A stretch of 64,000 nucleotides of DNA from Pachyseris speciosa. Lineage: Eukaryota > Cnidaria > Anthozoa > Scleractinia > Pachyseridae. A program made the translations under genes and the position numbers. Each line of letters begins with the position of its first letter. The first letter of the stretch is position 1. The notes below the pieces were generated by a model, which did no database searches, had not been told where the DNA came from, and was given only the letters and a program-made list of their open reading frames with translations. The stretch is from assembly GCA_016490735.1 (NCBI GenBank), contig JAEMWC010000258.1:450001-514000 (forward strand), written 5' to 3'. Shown piece by piece: positions 46,645 through 56,456 of the stretch.

Positions 46645-47286
46645 TTAAACAGCACCATAAAAATTCCTCTTGATTGTTTTCATTGGCTTGTCGACATAAC
46701 AGAAGGAATAAGGTTTCTTGGTGGCTTCAATGTATTTTTTCTTGTCTATTCCAAGTTCTTGTGCAATCAAGTTCCTTTCTCTTGAGGATGGGAAATCATA
46801 AATGCAGAAGTGACTGCAATTGAGTCTGATTGATTTTGGACAGCCATAGAATGATTGTGTGAGATATATGACTGAACAGTTCTTGTGTCTCCCCTGAATG
46901 AAATAGCTTATGATTTGATCTTGTTTTTTATCAGTCACGAAATCATCAAAAACAACCAATCGCTGCAAATCTGTGTCTTTTATTTGTTCAACTGGCAATA
47001 TCTCTTCTTGACTGCAAACCAAGGCAGGATATCCAATGTGACTGCTTATTTCATCCATTACTTTCCGAAGATATTTGTACTTGTCTTGATCCAAATTTTT
47101 TGCATAAAGATGTATCTGATCATAATAGACCAACGGTTCCATAATCAGATGCATGAACAATGTTGTCTTTCCAGATCCAGAATTACCAGCCAATAACATT
47201 CTAAATGTATCTTTTGGCATATACGGATACAACTGTCTGAATGAATTATTTGAATTCTGAATGATATCATAATTTGGAATTTCCAT
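46645..47286 (-). CDS. A32-like genome-packaging ATPase
   Basis: 213 residues. Walker A GNSGSGKTT (34-42), Walker B LVVFDD (110-115) and a sensor-type LTQS (142-145) are all intact. This is the FtsK/HerA-superfamily ATPase of Polintons, virophages and NCLDVs that pumps DNA into the preformed capsid. The frame is uninterrupted and of normal length for the family. It starts at ATG 47286, facing the coiled-coil gene across a 36-bp divergent promoter region with TCTAA words on both strands. Its start context (CGTATG) departs slightly from TATATG. Confidence 0.92.
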   Translation of the reverse strand: MEIPNYDIIQNSNNSFRQLYPYMPKDTFRMLLAGNSGSGKTTLFMHLIMEPLVYYDQIHLYAKNLDQDKYKYLRKVMDEISSHIGYPALVCSQEEILPVEQIKDTDLQRLVVFDDFVTDKKQDQIISYFIQGRHKNCSVIYLTQSFYGCPKSIRLNCSHFCIYDFPSSRERNLIAQELGIDKKKYIEATKKPYSFCYVDKPMKTIKRNFYGAV

Positions 47287-47322
47287 ACGTTAATAGTTTA
47301 GATTAGTCTAACACAATTGTAT
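47287..47322. promoter_or_regulatory. Divergent promoter between ATPase and coiled-coil genes
   Basis: 36 bp holding TCTAA on each strand (minus 47302-47298, plus 47307-47311), each followed within 10-12 bp by the start codon. The compact spacing leaves no room for a larger promoter. Confidence 0.55.
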
Positions 47323-48189
47323 ATGGATATAGAACGAATGAAAAGGCTTCTAAAAAGTGGAATTGAAGCCGGAAATAAGACGAGAGAAGTTCGTGATGTT
47401 ATCAAGACTTATGAATACAGAAAACAGGATGCATATGATACAACATCAGAATTGCTGAAACCCTCTATTGATGTCCAGAAGAGTGTGAAAGAAAGTGTTG
47501 ACAAAAAACAGGATGAAGTTATTGAACAGTTGAAAAAGAATCAAAAAGCCTTGACATCTGGTTTTGAAGATCTTATGCTATTAAACACGTTACCTGAATC
47601 AGTACCTGTGAAAACAACATTACCAATTGATTACAAACCTAAAATGATGACTGAAACAGAACCAAAGTATAAGTCAAATCTTGACAAAGGTTTTTCACTT
47701 GATGAGGCTAAGGTATTACAGGAATATGAATTGTCTCCTCCATCAATAATTTTAAATAGGATAATGGATGGTACAATCGACATCAATGAGTATAACAGAA
47801 ATATTGGTAAATTAACCAAAGATTTGGGAAGACAAAAAGCTCAACTGTCAAGTAGTAAAAAATCAAGGGACAAAAATGAAGAAAAGATATATCAATTGAC
47901 TCAAAGGATCAAATTACTGCAAAAGTACCGAAAAAGAATTGGCGCCGTTGAGGAAGGTGCACAAACTGTTGGTTCAGGCATAGGAAGGAGAAGAGGTGCA
48001 ATGGGTTCAAGGGATGCATTTTTGGGTGACATGCTTTCAAGACTGCAGTTGCTTGGTGGATCTATTTCAGCCGGCAACAACAGCAAAAATGTTCAAAATG
48101 AATTCACAAAAATATTGCATACATTGAACAGACTGGGAATCCTGAAAACCGGTGAGTTGAATAAAATAATGAGGAAATATCTAATGTAA
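47323..48189 (+). CDS. Coiled-coil virion-associated protein of Polintons, function unknown
   Basis: 289 codons from the ATG at 47323 (GTATATG; the upstream TTG in frame is not needed). The first 100 residues are charged and helical (SVKESVDKKQDEVIEQLKKN), followed by LPIDYKPK and DKGFSLDEAKVLQEYELSPP, then a second coiled coil (QLTQRIKLLQKYRKR) and a Gly/Arg-rich GSGIGRRRGAMGS. Proteins with this pattern (LPIDYKP, then a LQKYRxR coiled coil and GSG) sit beside the capsid genes in other Polintons as I recall them; no function is established. It may be a scaffold or internal virion protein. Intact. Confidence 0.7.
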   Translation: MDIERMKRLLKSGIEAGNKTREVRDVIKTYEYRKQDAYDTTSELLKPSIDVQKSVKESVDKKQDEVIEQLKKNQKALTSGFEDLMLLNTLPESVPVKTTLPIDYKPKMMTETEPKYKSNLDKGFSLDEAKVLQEYELSPPSIILNRIMDGTIDINEYNRNIGKLTKDLGRQKAQLSSSKKSRDKNEEKIYQLTQRIKLLQKYRKRIGAVEEGAQTVGSGIGRRRGAMGSRDAFLGDMLSRLQLLGGSISAGNNSKNVQNEFTKILHTLNRLGILKTGELNKIMRKYLM

Positions 48190-48195
48190 AAGTAT

Positions 48196-48981
48196 ATGAC
48201 AGAAATTTCATTACGATTCAACAGTAAAAACAGAGACAAAATTGGTGTTAGTAAGAGTCATGATTTTGAAAAAAGATTCAATACACCTCTTAAATTAACG
48301 AATGATTTAAAATATGAAATGGCTGTGAATGTCATCAATATGACATACAGTTGGTACAATATCAGAGATATTTTTGGAAATAATCAAATGAAATACAGCT
48401 ATGACAAAGGTGTGAACTGGGAAACAATAACATTCGTTGACGGGATGTATTCATACGACGATATCAATAGTTACATTCATGAGTATATGAGTAAAAATAG
48501 CCATGTACTGAATCCATCTGAAACAGACAAATCAAAATTCAAGTATGGTATTAACATGTATTTCGTTTTGTCAACATATCGCATTTTGATTGAACTTGAT
48601 GAAAACTATCGAGTGGATCTGAGAAATCTTGATTTCAGAAAACTTATCGGTTTCAATTCAAAATTAGTTTCAGCCACAGAATATGGAACAAATCTACCTG
48701 ATATTACAAGAGGAGTAGATGAAATTTATATCAATTGTGATATGGTGATAGATAGCATTGTTGATGGAAATAGCACAAATACAATCGCAGTTATACCAGT
48801 CACAGATCTCGTCAGAAGTTTACCTTTCACTTACAAACCTCGTTTTCTTTCATGGAATCCTGTCTCAACACATACAATCAGCTCAATACGCTTTTATGTC
48901 ACAGACTCTTCTAGAGCTCCAGTCGATTTAAACGGGATAGATTGGTATATTGAGTTATTCTTGAGAGGGACAGAATTATAA
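48196..48981 (+). CDS. Penton-like minor capsid protein
   Basis: 261 residues, intact, 6 bp after the previous gene; the TCTAA box at 48180-48184 overlaps that gene's last codons. The C-terminal block SIRFYVTDSSRAPVDLNGID followed by an alternating hydrophobic strand (WYIELFLRG) is the signature of Polinton/adintovirus minor capsid proteins, which are single jelly-roll pentons at capsid vertices. The N-terminus ISLRFNSKNRDK with KYEMAVNVINMTYSWYNI agrees. It should occupy the fivefold vertices together with the major capsid protein at 49272. Confidence 0.85.
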   Translation: MTEISLRFNSKNRDKIGVSKSHDFEKRFNTPLKLTNDLKYEMAVNVINMTYSWYNIRDIFGNNQMKYSYDKGVNWETITFVDGMYSYDDINSYIHEYMSKNSHVLNPSETDKSKFKYGINMYFVLSTYRILIELDENYRVDLRNLDFRKLIGFNSKLVSATEYGTNLPDITRGVDEIYINCDMVIDSIVDGNSTNTIAVIPVTDLVRSLPFTYKPRFLSWNPVSTHTISSIRFYVTDSSRAPVDLNGIDWYIELFLRGTEL

Positions 48982-48994
48982 AACCTAATAGTAT

Positions 48995-49249
48995 ATGAAA
49001 CGGTTCGAGTTTAAAAAATATGAACAACATGGTGAAGGTATTGTGACTGATATGATCAAAACAGCTGGAAAAAAAGCAGCTGAAAAAGCAGCCACAACAA
49101 TTGGTGAACATGCTGGCAAAAAAGCTGGTGACAAAATCATAGAACTTTTGAAAAAGAGAAAAAGTGGAAACAAGAGTGGAACTGAGAGTGTGAGCCAGAC
49201 TGGTGGTTTAATCAAAAGAAGGAGAGGTCGACCACGTAAAATAAAATAA
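48995..49249 (+). CDS. Small basic protein, probable DNA-binding/core component
   Basis: 84 residues, start GTATATG. A helical Ala/Lys-rich centre (KTAGKKAAEKAATTIGEHAG and KKAGDKIIELLKKRK) and a C-terminal KRRRGRPRKIK, which contains an AT-hook-like RGRPRK and could be a nuclear localisation signal. Position between penton and major capsid genes suggests a virion DNA-condensing or scaffold role; that is inference. Intact. Confidence 0.65.
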   Translation: MKRFEFKKYEQHGEGIVTDMIKTAGKKAAEKAATTIGEHAGKKAGDKIIELLKKRKSGNKSGTESVSQTGGLIKRRRGRPRKIK

Positions 49250-49271
49250 CTTTTATCTAACACAATAATAT

Positions 49272-50561
49272 ATGTCAAACTATCGTGACTCAAAATACAT
49301 CGAAAGACATGAAGATGTAGTGTTCGAACTAGAGACAGCACTTAATACTGTAGTAGCAAACAATGCTCATCAGAGGAAAACAGGTTACCGTTTCGTTGTT
49401 GATAACAGTGGAGAGACTACACCATTTGATTGGTACAATGCCCGTTTGAATGTTGATTTCATTGTAAAAAAGCTTGCAGATGGAGGCCACATTACTGCTG
49501 CAGATCGAAATGGTATTGTTAATTCAGTTCACGCTCTTATAAACACTCTTAATGTAAAAATGAATGGTATTGATGTTTATGAGTGCAGAGATGCCAACCA
49601 AGCAACAAATATAAAGTCTTTGCTTGAGTATTCACAGGGTTATGCTGTAAGTCAGGGGACCAATGAGTTCTTCTATCTTGACGACAACAGAGAAGCTGAA
49701 AACAGAGTTGCTCAGGTGACTACTTATAACAAAGGTTTCGCAGCTCGCAAAGCACTGTTGAATGGTGCAAATGGTGAAGTAAATGCAGAGATAGCATTGA
49801 ACAGATACGGTTTTTTCAAGAGCTTTTGGGATGAACTCATGCCTAACTCAAAAGTAGAGGTGAACCTAACACTTGAGAGTGATGACAATTTGATTTGGCA
49901 AGCTACTGATGAATGTCGTGTGGTACTAACTAAATTCCAGCTAATTGTTCCTCGTATTATTTTTAATTCTACGGGAAAGTCCTTATACATGAGCAAGTAT
50001 CTTGACAACAGAAAGTGGACTTACATGAGAGAAATGGTTGAGAGAGGCAATTCAACAAGACAACAGACTGCCAATTTCCGTATTTCCACAGGAATAAACA
50101 AAACCAGGCATGTTTTTGTATTCATCATCAATGATGCCAATGATTCGTCTCAGACAGCCAATAAATTTCTCTATAACACATTCTCAGTTGCAAATAACCA
50201 AACTTTGACTGATTGTTATCTTGAAGTTGGCAATGGAAATGATTATCCAGAGGTTCATTATAAACCATCAACAGAACCAACAAGAGTATTTAGAGATGTT
50301 TTGAAATATGTTCAAGCTGTAAATGATTTCAGTGAAAGTACCCTTCTTAACAGGGGCAACTTCGGTACAATATTCCCTTTCATTTATTTTGATTTGACGA
50401 AACAGAAACAGGATATCAAAGATGGAATGACAAAACTGACTTTCAAATACACTTTGAGTGCTGCAACAAATGCTGATTACAGTGTGTATGCACTGGTCCT
50501 CTATGAGCAGGATATTGAGATGAGAAAGACTGATGGAAAATTAATTCTGAGATCAATGTAA
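49272..50561 (+). CDS. Major capsid protein (double jelly roll)
   Basis: 429 residues, uninterrupted, starting at AATATATG with TCTAA at 49256. Segments including TPFDWYNARLNVDF, DANQATNIKSLLEYSQGYA, RYGFFKSFWDELMPN, WTYMREMVERG and TIFPFIYFDLTKQKQDIKDG are those I associate with the hexon-like major capsid proteins of invertebrate Polinton-type elements. The length is somewhat short for a double jelly roll but usual for this lineage. It would form the trimeric capsomers; penton, packaging ATPase and fibres are encoded beside it. Assignment rests on family memory and context; a structure prediction would settle it. Confidence 0.8.
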   Translation: MSNYRDSKYIERHEDVVFELETALNTVVANNAHQRKTGYRFVVDNSGETTPFDWYNARLNVDFIVKKLADGGHITAADRNGIVNSVHALINTLNVKMNGIDVYECRDANQATNIKSLLEYSQGYAVSQGTNEFFYLDDNREAENRVAQVTTYNKGFAARKALLNGANGEVNAEIALNRYGFFKSFWDELMPNSKVEVNLTLESDDNLIWQATDECRVVLTKFQLIVPRIIFNSTGKSLYMSKYLDNRKWTYMREMVERGNSTRQQTANFRISTGINKTRHVFVFIINDANDSSQTANKFLYNTFSVANNQTLTDCYLEVGNGNDYPEVHYKPSTEPTRVFRDVLKYVQAVNDFSESTLLNRGNFGTIFPFIYFDLTKQKQDIKDGMTKLTFKYTLSAATNADYSVYALVLYEQDIEMRKTDGKLILRSM

Positions 50562-50658
50562 ATTAAATAATAAATTAAATTAAATAAATTAAATGAATTA
50601 AATAATTAAATTAAATGATTGTTTGTATTAAATACAATTTAGTATAAACATATATTAT
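50562..50658 (+). promoter_or_regulatory. AT-rich spacer with AAATTAAAT repeats before the core-protein gene
   Basis: A tandem run of AAATTAAATAA-type units (50560-50620) leading to ATTATATG at 50659. Probably a promoter or terminator region. Confidence 0.4.
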
Positions 50659-51525
50659 ATGACTACTTATCATCCACATGGTGTAAGACTATCAAAAGGT
50701 CAGAAACAAAAGCTAGCAAAAGCTTATGCAACAAATTCACCTGTAACAATAAGGTTGACGCATAGTGAATTGTCTTGAAATGATCAACTGATGTTGACCA
50801 AAAGACAAATCAACAAACTGATTAAATCAAGTAGATCAGGAAAAGGTTCAGACATCAAGATATCAAAAAATCAAACCAGAAAAGCTGTTGTAGAAGGAGG
50901 TTCTCTTTGGTCCAGTCTTTTTTCACTTGGAACAAGACTATTGCCTTATGCAGGTAAAGCAGTAGCTAAAGCAGCTCCAGCATTGGCTACAGGTGCTCTT
51001 TCTTCATTAGCAAGTCTCGGTGTTGATAAACTATTTGGGAAGAAACAAAGTGGAGGATTTCTTATTCCTAATGCCAATTTATCCCAATTATTGAATGTAG
51101 GAAATTTATTGAATACGAAACAGATGGCAGATATTATTCAAAAAATGCAGTATGGTGGAGACGTTGTTATAAAACCAACAAAAACACAGATTGGAAATGG
51201 TATTGGAACAATACTCGCCAGTATTGGAATTCCTTTGGCCATAGAAGCAATTAGAAAATTAACTGGAAAAGGATTGCATGTTGAAAGCAGCCGTCCAAGA
51301 CGGTCATTACCAGTTCATGTTCCAGATTCCATTGCAATAAATAAAAATAAAAGTGGTGGAAAACATGCTATGATGCCATGGCAATCCCCTCCTGTTTTTG
51401 GTACATGGGATAACCCAATAGGCATGGGAATGAAAAAAAAAAAAAGAAAAAACAAAGGAAAAGGACTTCTACTGGGCAAAAACAGTCCATTCAATTCAAT
51501 CCCAATTCTAGGAACCATTTTGTAA
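50659..51525 (+). pseudogene. Mu/pX-like core protein with an in-frame TGA
   Basis: The ATG at 50659 (TTATATG) opens 39 codons ending in a TGA (50776-50778); the same frame continues straight on into the 244-codon frame whose first ATG is 50791. The two halves belong together: each has an L(S/T)KxQ...K...IRLT or IKIS unit, a repeated N-terminal motif in Polinton homologues of the adenovirus mu/pX core precursor. Next comes VEGGSLWSSLFSLG and a small-residue amphipathic region (AGKAVAKAAPALATGALSSL), as in membrane-active core/pVI-type proteins. The Lys-rich tail (KKKKRKNKGKG) would bind DNA. The TGA is a probable single-base nonsense change; reinitiation at 50791 cannot be excluded. Confidence 0.7.
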
Positions 51526-51611
51526 TTGTAATTGGATCAATTGAATTCTCAACCATATTTAAACGCAGACGGAAATGTTTTAAAGAAATAATAACTATAG
51601 ATATATCATAA

Positions 51612-54600
51612 ATGGAAAAAATTATCAAAACTAGTAGTAATATGGACAAGAAAAGTCTCAAAAAATTGAGCAAATCTAAGCTAATCGAGTTGTTGTTGAA
51701 GCAACAGAAACCAAAAATTATTATAGTTGATGACACAAAACCTGTGCCTAAACCAAGAACAAGACCAATTCCTGCACCTAGGACTGTCAGGCCGATTTCC
51801 GCCCCAAGGACGAAAAGACCAACTGTGAAAGAATTGGTTGATTATTTTGAGAGGAAAAGACTTCCAGCCCACCTGCTGAATGGTTGGAAGATTTAGAACA
51901 ATTGAAAAAGAGACCAATTCCCGCCCCAAGAGCCAAAAAGCCTGTGCCGGTTCCAACACCCAGAACAAAAATAGAGCAAACAGAGAAAGCTCTGAAGGGT
52001 TTCTCAAAATATTTTGAAATCAGTATAAAAAATAACAAAGACCCGCTTGCGCAACTGCAAAACACAAGAAAGGCTGTTGCATATAATATTATAAAATTGT
52101 TGAATGAAATTAAAGGTCTCAAATTCGTTGAAACGCTAAAGGTAACATTCGCAAAAATGACTGACGGAGCAATAGAATACAAAACCGCATATTTCAACAG
52201 TGTAGCTCAAACAATTGTGAATAATCTGGAAGTAACTGAATCACTACAGTTGTCAAAAGACCAAATAATGAATAAGATTGCAGTTTGGGTATCTGAAGGT
52301 TCAGGTTGGACTGTTGATTCAGTTGATAGTCATTATCTTAATGTTGTGAAATATGCGCCAATGAAGGGCTCCTCATACATTGAACTACCGAATGAACTCA
52401 GAAACAGTGCGAAGGGTTTAATTAACTTGAAAAATGAGGATAATGAATGCTTCCGATGGTGCCACATCAGACACCTGAACCCACAAGAGAAATACCCACA
52501 GAGGGTTAAAAAATCAGACAAACAGTATATTGACAAATTGGATTATTCAGGAATTGAATTTCCAGTGGCAACCAAACATTACAATAAGATTGAAAAACAA
52601 AATGAGATCAACATCAATATTTTCGGTTATGAGAATAAACAACCATATCCACTATATGTTTCAAAAGAGAAATATGCAGACTGCTTGAATCTGCTTCTAA
52701 TAACTGAAAATGAAAACAAGCATTATGTGCTAATCAAAGATTTCAATAAGTTCATGTACAATCAAACAAAGCACAAAGAAAGAAAACACTTTTGTATGCA
52801 CTGTCTTCAATGCTTCAGCTCTGAAAGGGTTCTGAATGATCACAAGGAAAACTCCATGCAAGTAAATGGCACACAGGCAATAAAAATGCCAAACAAAGAT
52901 AACAACATACTGAAATTCAACAACTTTCATAAACAACAGCAGGTACCATTTGTGATCTATGCTGATTTTGAGGCCATCACTGAAAAAATACACGGTTGCC
53001 AACCCAACAGTGATAAATCATATACAGAGGCTTATCAGAAGCATACTGACTGTGGCTACGGCTATAAAGTAGTTTGTTGTTATGATGATAAATACAGCAA
53101 ACCAGCAGTAATATACAGGGGTGAAAAGGCTGTGTACAAATTTATGGAAGCTATGCTGGAGGAAGTCAAATATTGCAAGAATGTTGTGAAAAAAAATTTT
53201 AACAAACCATTGAAAATGACTAAAGATGATGAAGAGAAATTCCAAAAAGCCAAAGTTTGTCACATCTGTGATAAGAAGTATACTGAAAAGGATATTAGAG
53301 TCCGAGATCATTGTCACATTACTGGTAAATACAGAGGTTCTGCTCACCAAGATTGTAATCTGAAACTCAGAGTGAACCCAGAAGAAATAAAGATACCAGT
53401 CATATTTCACAATCTAAGAGGCTATCATAGTCATTTTATTATGCAGGAGATTGGAGCCATTGTTAAGAAGCACACTTACAAAACAAGAAAGGTGAAGACT
53501 GTCAAATGAATATCAATGCTATCCCAAATAACATGGAGAAGTATATGGCTTTCATGCTTGGCAATCACCTAACATTTCTTGATAGTTTCCAGTTCATGAG
53601 CTCTAGTTTGGAAAAACTTGTAGGCAATCTACCAAAAGAAGCCTTAAAATACACCTCACAAGAGTTCAAGGGAAAGGATCTTAATCTGATGGCACAGAAA
53701 GGTGTTTATCCTTACAACTACATGGACAGTTTCGATCAGTTCAATCAGAAGCTGCCCTCAAAAGAAGAATTCTATAGCATACTGAGTGATACGCATATAT
53801 CAGATGAAGACTATACGCATGCTCAGACTGTTTGGAAAGCATTCTCTTTGAAAAACATGGGTGATTATCATGATCTGTACCTTAAAACAGATGTACTCCT
53901 ACTGGCTGATGTATTTGAAAACTTCAGAAAAACATGCCTTGAGTACTACAAACTGGACCCGTGCCCCTATTTCACATCTCCAGGGCTATCTTGGGACGCC
54001 ATGCTTAAAATGACTGACATTAAACTAGAGCTTATGGTTGATATTGATATGTTTCAATTCATTGAAAAGGGTATGCGTGGAGGAATCAGCTATATAGCCA
54101 ACCGTTACGGTAAAGAAATAATAAATACATGAAAGAGCATGATGAGAAGGCGCCCTCGAAGTACATCATGTATCTCGATGCTAATAATTTGTATGGTTGG
54201 GCAATGAGCCAATACCTTCCAACTGGAGGATTCAGATGGATGACACAAAAACAGATCAATAATTTAGACCTGGCTAAGTATAAAGAAGACAGCAACAAAG
54301 GTTTGATACTTGAAGTTGACATGAAATATCCTGAAGAATTGCATGATCTTCATAATGACTACCCGCTGGGACCGGAAAAGGTCAAAGTGACTGGGGACAT
54401 GCTATCAGATTATTGTAAGAAAATAGCTAGCAAATTCAATATATCAACTGGTTTGGTACATAAACTGATACCAACATTAAGCAACAAAGAAAAATACGTG
54501 CTCCATTATAGGAACCTCCAATTATACACTGATCTCGGTTTGAAAATAACTAAAGTCCATCGAGTTCTAGAGTTCAATCAGTCCGCATGGCTCAGACAGT

Positions 54601-55433
54601 ACATCGACTTCAACACTCAGAAAAGAACTGATGCTAAAAATGCCTTTGAGAAAGACTTTTTCAAGCTGATGAATAACAGTGTATTTGGAAAAACGATGGA
54701 AAACCTCAGAAAGCGAGTAGACGTCAGATTGGTGACTGATGAGAAGAAGCTATTGAAATTAGCTAGTAAACCCACTTATGTTAGCAGTAAAATCTTCAAT
54801 GAAAATCTAGTAGCTGTTCATAAGATAAAAGAAACACTTACTTTAAACCAGCCGGCATACGTGGGGATGTGTATTCTAGACCTTAGTAAGACACTGATGT
54901 ACGATTTCCATTACAACTACGTTAAACAAAAGTACGGTAACAAGGCCAAGCTGCTCTTCACAGACACAGACTCACTGACCTATGAAATTGAAACCCAAGA
55001 CGTATATAGAAATTTCTGGAACGATAAAGATAAATTCGATAACAGCGACTACCCTGAAAGCTCGCCGTATTTCAATAAGACTAATAAAAAAGTTATTGGC
55101 AAATTCAAAGATGAGGCAGCAGGAGTACCCGTTTGCGAATTCATCGGTCTACGATCGAAAATGTATAGCTATATGAAAGATAACCAAAATGGAGGAAAAA
55201 CAGCAAAAGGAATAAAAAAGAACATAATCAAAAATAAAATCAAACATGAAAATTATAAAGACACTCTATTCAATAATAAACAGTTGCATCATAGAATGAA
55301 AACAATCAGAAGTCAGAACCATCAACTTGGAAGTTATGAGATAAATAAAGTATCACTCAGCTGCTTTGACGACAAGCGGTATATTCATGATAATGGCGTG
55401 ACAAGCTATGCATATGGACATTATGGAATCTAG
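51612..55433 (+). pseudogene. polB: Protein-primed family-B DNA polymerase, split by three frameshifts
   Basis: Four overlapping frames (51612-51896, 51884-53509, 53506-54132, 54129-55433) carry one polymerase in order. The N-terminus is a Pro/Arg-rich linker repeating RPIPAPR and PVPKPRT across the first break. Then come a C2H2-like knuckle (HFCMHCLQCF), Exo I YADFE (52958-52972), an HNH/endonuclease VII-like Cys-His module (CHICDKKY...DHCHITGKYRG), Exo II with His where Asp is expected (GYHSHF, 53426), Exo III YLKTDVLLLAD, motif A YLDANNLYGW, motif B NNSVFGKTMEN and motif C FTDTDS. Each break is explained by a one-base shift with the homologous sequence continuing; splice signals are absent. 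The polymerase would replicate the element from terminal-protein-primed ends. As it stands it should not make full-length protein. Confidence 0.9.
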
Positions 55434-56249
55434 CTGTTGCGGTGTTTTTATCGCCTCAAACCCACTGATTTGCCCAGTTCAGGATAGTATTGTGAGTTTT
55501 GTTGTATATTTAATTTAAAATACTGCCCTCTTTCTGATCCTTTACCCGAAGAATTAGCATATGTGACAGGAACATTTGTCGGGGGGTTTCCCTTTCGAAT
55601 GAGTCATCAAACTACGTCACTATGTTTAGGGGATTCTAGATTTTTCGCTTTTTACACATGCGTATTATTTTTTATCTTTGAAAATTTCATTTATGTACCA
55701 CAAGCATAAAAATGAAAATACAAACACAAATATAAGGGTTTTTTACACAGATAAAGTGTGGCTTGTATACAGAGTATCTAACGATTGGAAAAAGCGGGGG
55801 CCTTTCGTTAGCGAAATGTATACAAGCCACCCCGTGGAATAACGAAAAACCCCCGCCGTTATTCCATGGGTTAAAAAAATAAAAAAAAAATAAATAAAAA
55901 ATAAAAAAATCACTCTGAGATGGTGTCGGATTGTTGGGTAGAGCTATAGTTAAGCTTCGGCTTGTCAGAAGTGCCGGTTCAATCTCAAGCCGGAGGGTGA
56001 AAAAAAAACAATAATTGGCCCCAAGAGGGTCTGATAGGGCCAGAGCGGAGTGGAGGTGGGAAAGACATAAATGATAGTGCTCTGGTGGTGTGGAGGTGGG
56101 AATTCAAAAAAAACAAAACAAAAAAAAAACCTCTCATGAGGGACGGGTGGTGATTCAAATTCCAAATTAAGTCCCTCATGAGAGGTTCTGGTGGCCACCA
56201 GTTTTGCTATTTTTTTTCTGCATCTTTAATTGCTTCAACAAATTATAAA
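55434..56249. other. Polinton right-end non-coding region
   Basis: About 0.8 kb with no gene. Contents: a C-rich/G-rich inverted pair near 55793-55858 (GCGGGGGCC and CCCCCGCCG); an A-rich low-complexity tract 55866-55908; and a palindrome-like pair CCTCTCATGAGGGAC (56130-56144) and GTCCCTCATGAGAGG (56171-56185). The integrase gene often found near an element end is not here. Confidence 0.6.
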
Positions 56250-56450
56250 CATCGGATGGTTCCACATGAGAAATAATAGCTATAGGTGATGACTCATTTC
56301 CTGTTTTTCCGAGAATGTCACGCTTGGTGATTTTTCCGAGAATGTCACGCATTTTAAAATAACTATAGTTTTTCCAAAATCCGAGATCATTTTGCTAAAA
56401 CACCCCCCTAAATTAATTTTTGATCTGGTACCCCCAAACACTATACTACT
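56250..56450 (-). repeat. Polinton right terminal inverted repeat
   Basis: Complement of 39207-39407, about 97% alike, ending CTATACTACT at 56450. Confidence 0.95.
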
Positions 56451-56456
56451 CCAGAA
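56451..56456. repeat. Polinton target-site duplication, right (CCAGAA)
   Basis: Exact copy of 39201-39206. Confidence 0.95.

Larger units (their letters stand above)
39207..56450. mobile_element. Polinton/Maverick-type element (17,244 bp), integrated virus-like DNA transposon
   Basis: Boundaries are set by inverted ends (AGTAGTATAG...CTATACTACT), a 6-bp duplication and interruption of an L1 ORF2. Gene order: zinc-ribbon factor (+); membrane protein, PLA2-like, LamG-type fibre, long fibre, GNN protein, ATPase (all -); then coiled-coil protein, penton, small basic protein, major capsid, core protein, PolB (all +). The ATPase and coiled-coil genes diverge from a 36-bp spacer. The capsid, ATPase and PolB set defines a Polinton/adintovirus-type element. 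No RVE integrase and no adenain-like protease are visible. Multiple disabled genes show it is a decaying copy, although the two inverted ends remain about 97% alike. Confidence 0.95.

Noticed and set aside
51612..55433. PolB as several separate genes or as exons with introns
   Set aside because: Adjacent frames overlap by a few bases with no intron-sized gaps and no GT/AG signals, and homologous sequence continues after one-base shifts.
39207..56450. Bacterial or phage contamination, suggested by tail-fibre-like repeats
   Set aside because: The element is bracketed by a 6-bp duplication within an animal L1, and PolB, capsid and ATPase are of Polinton type.
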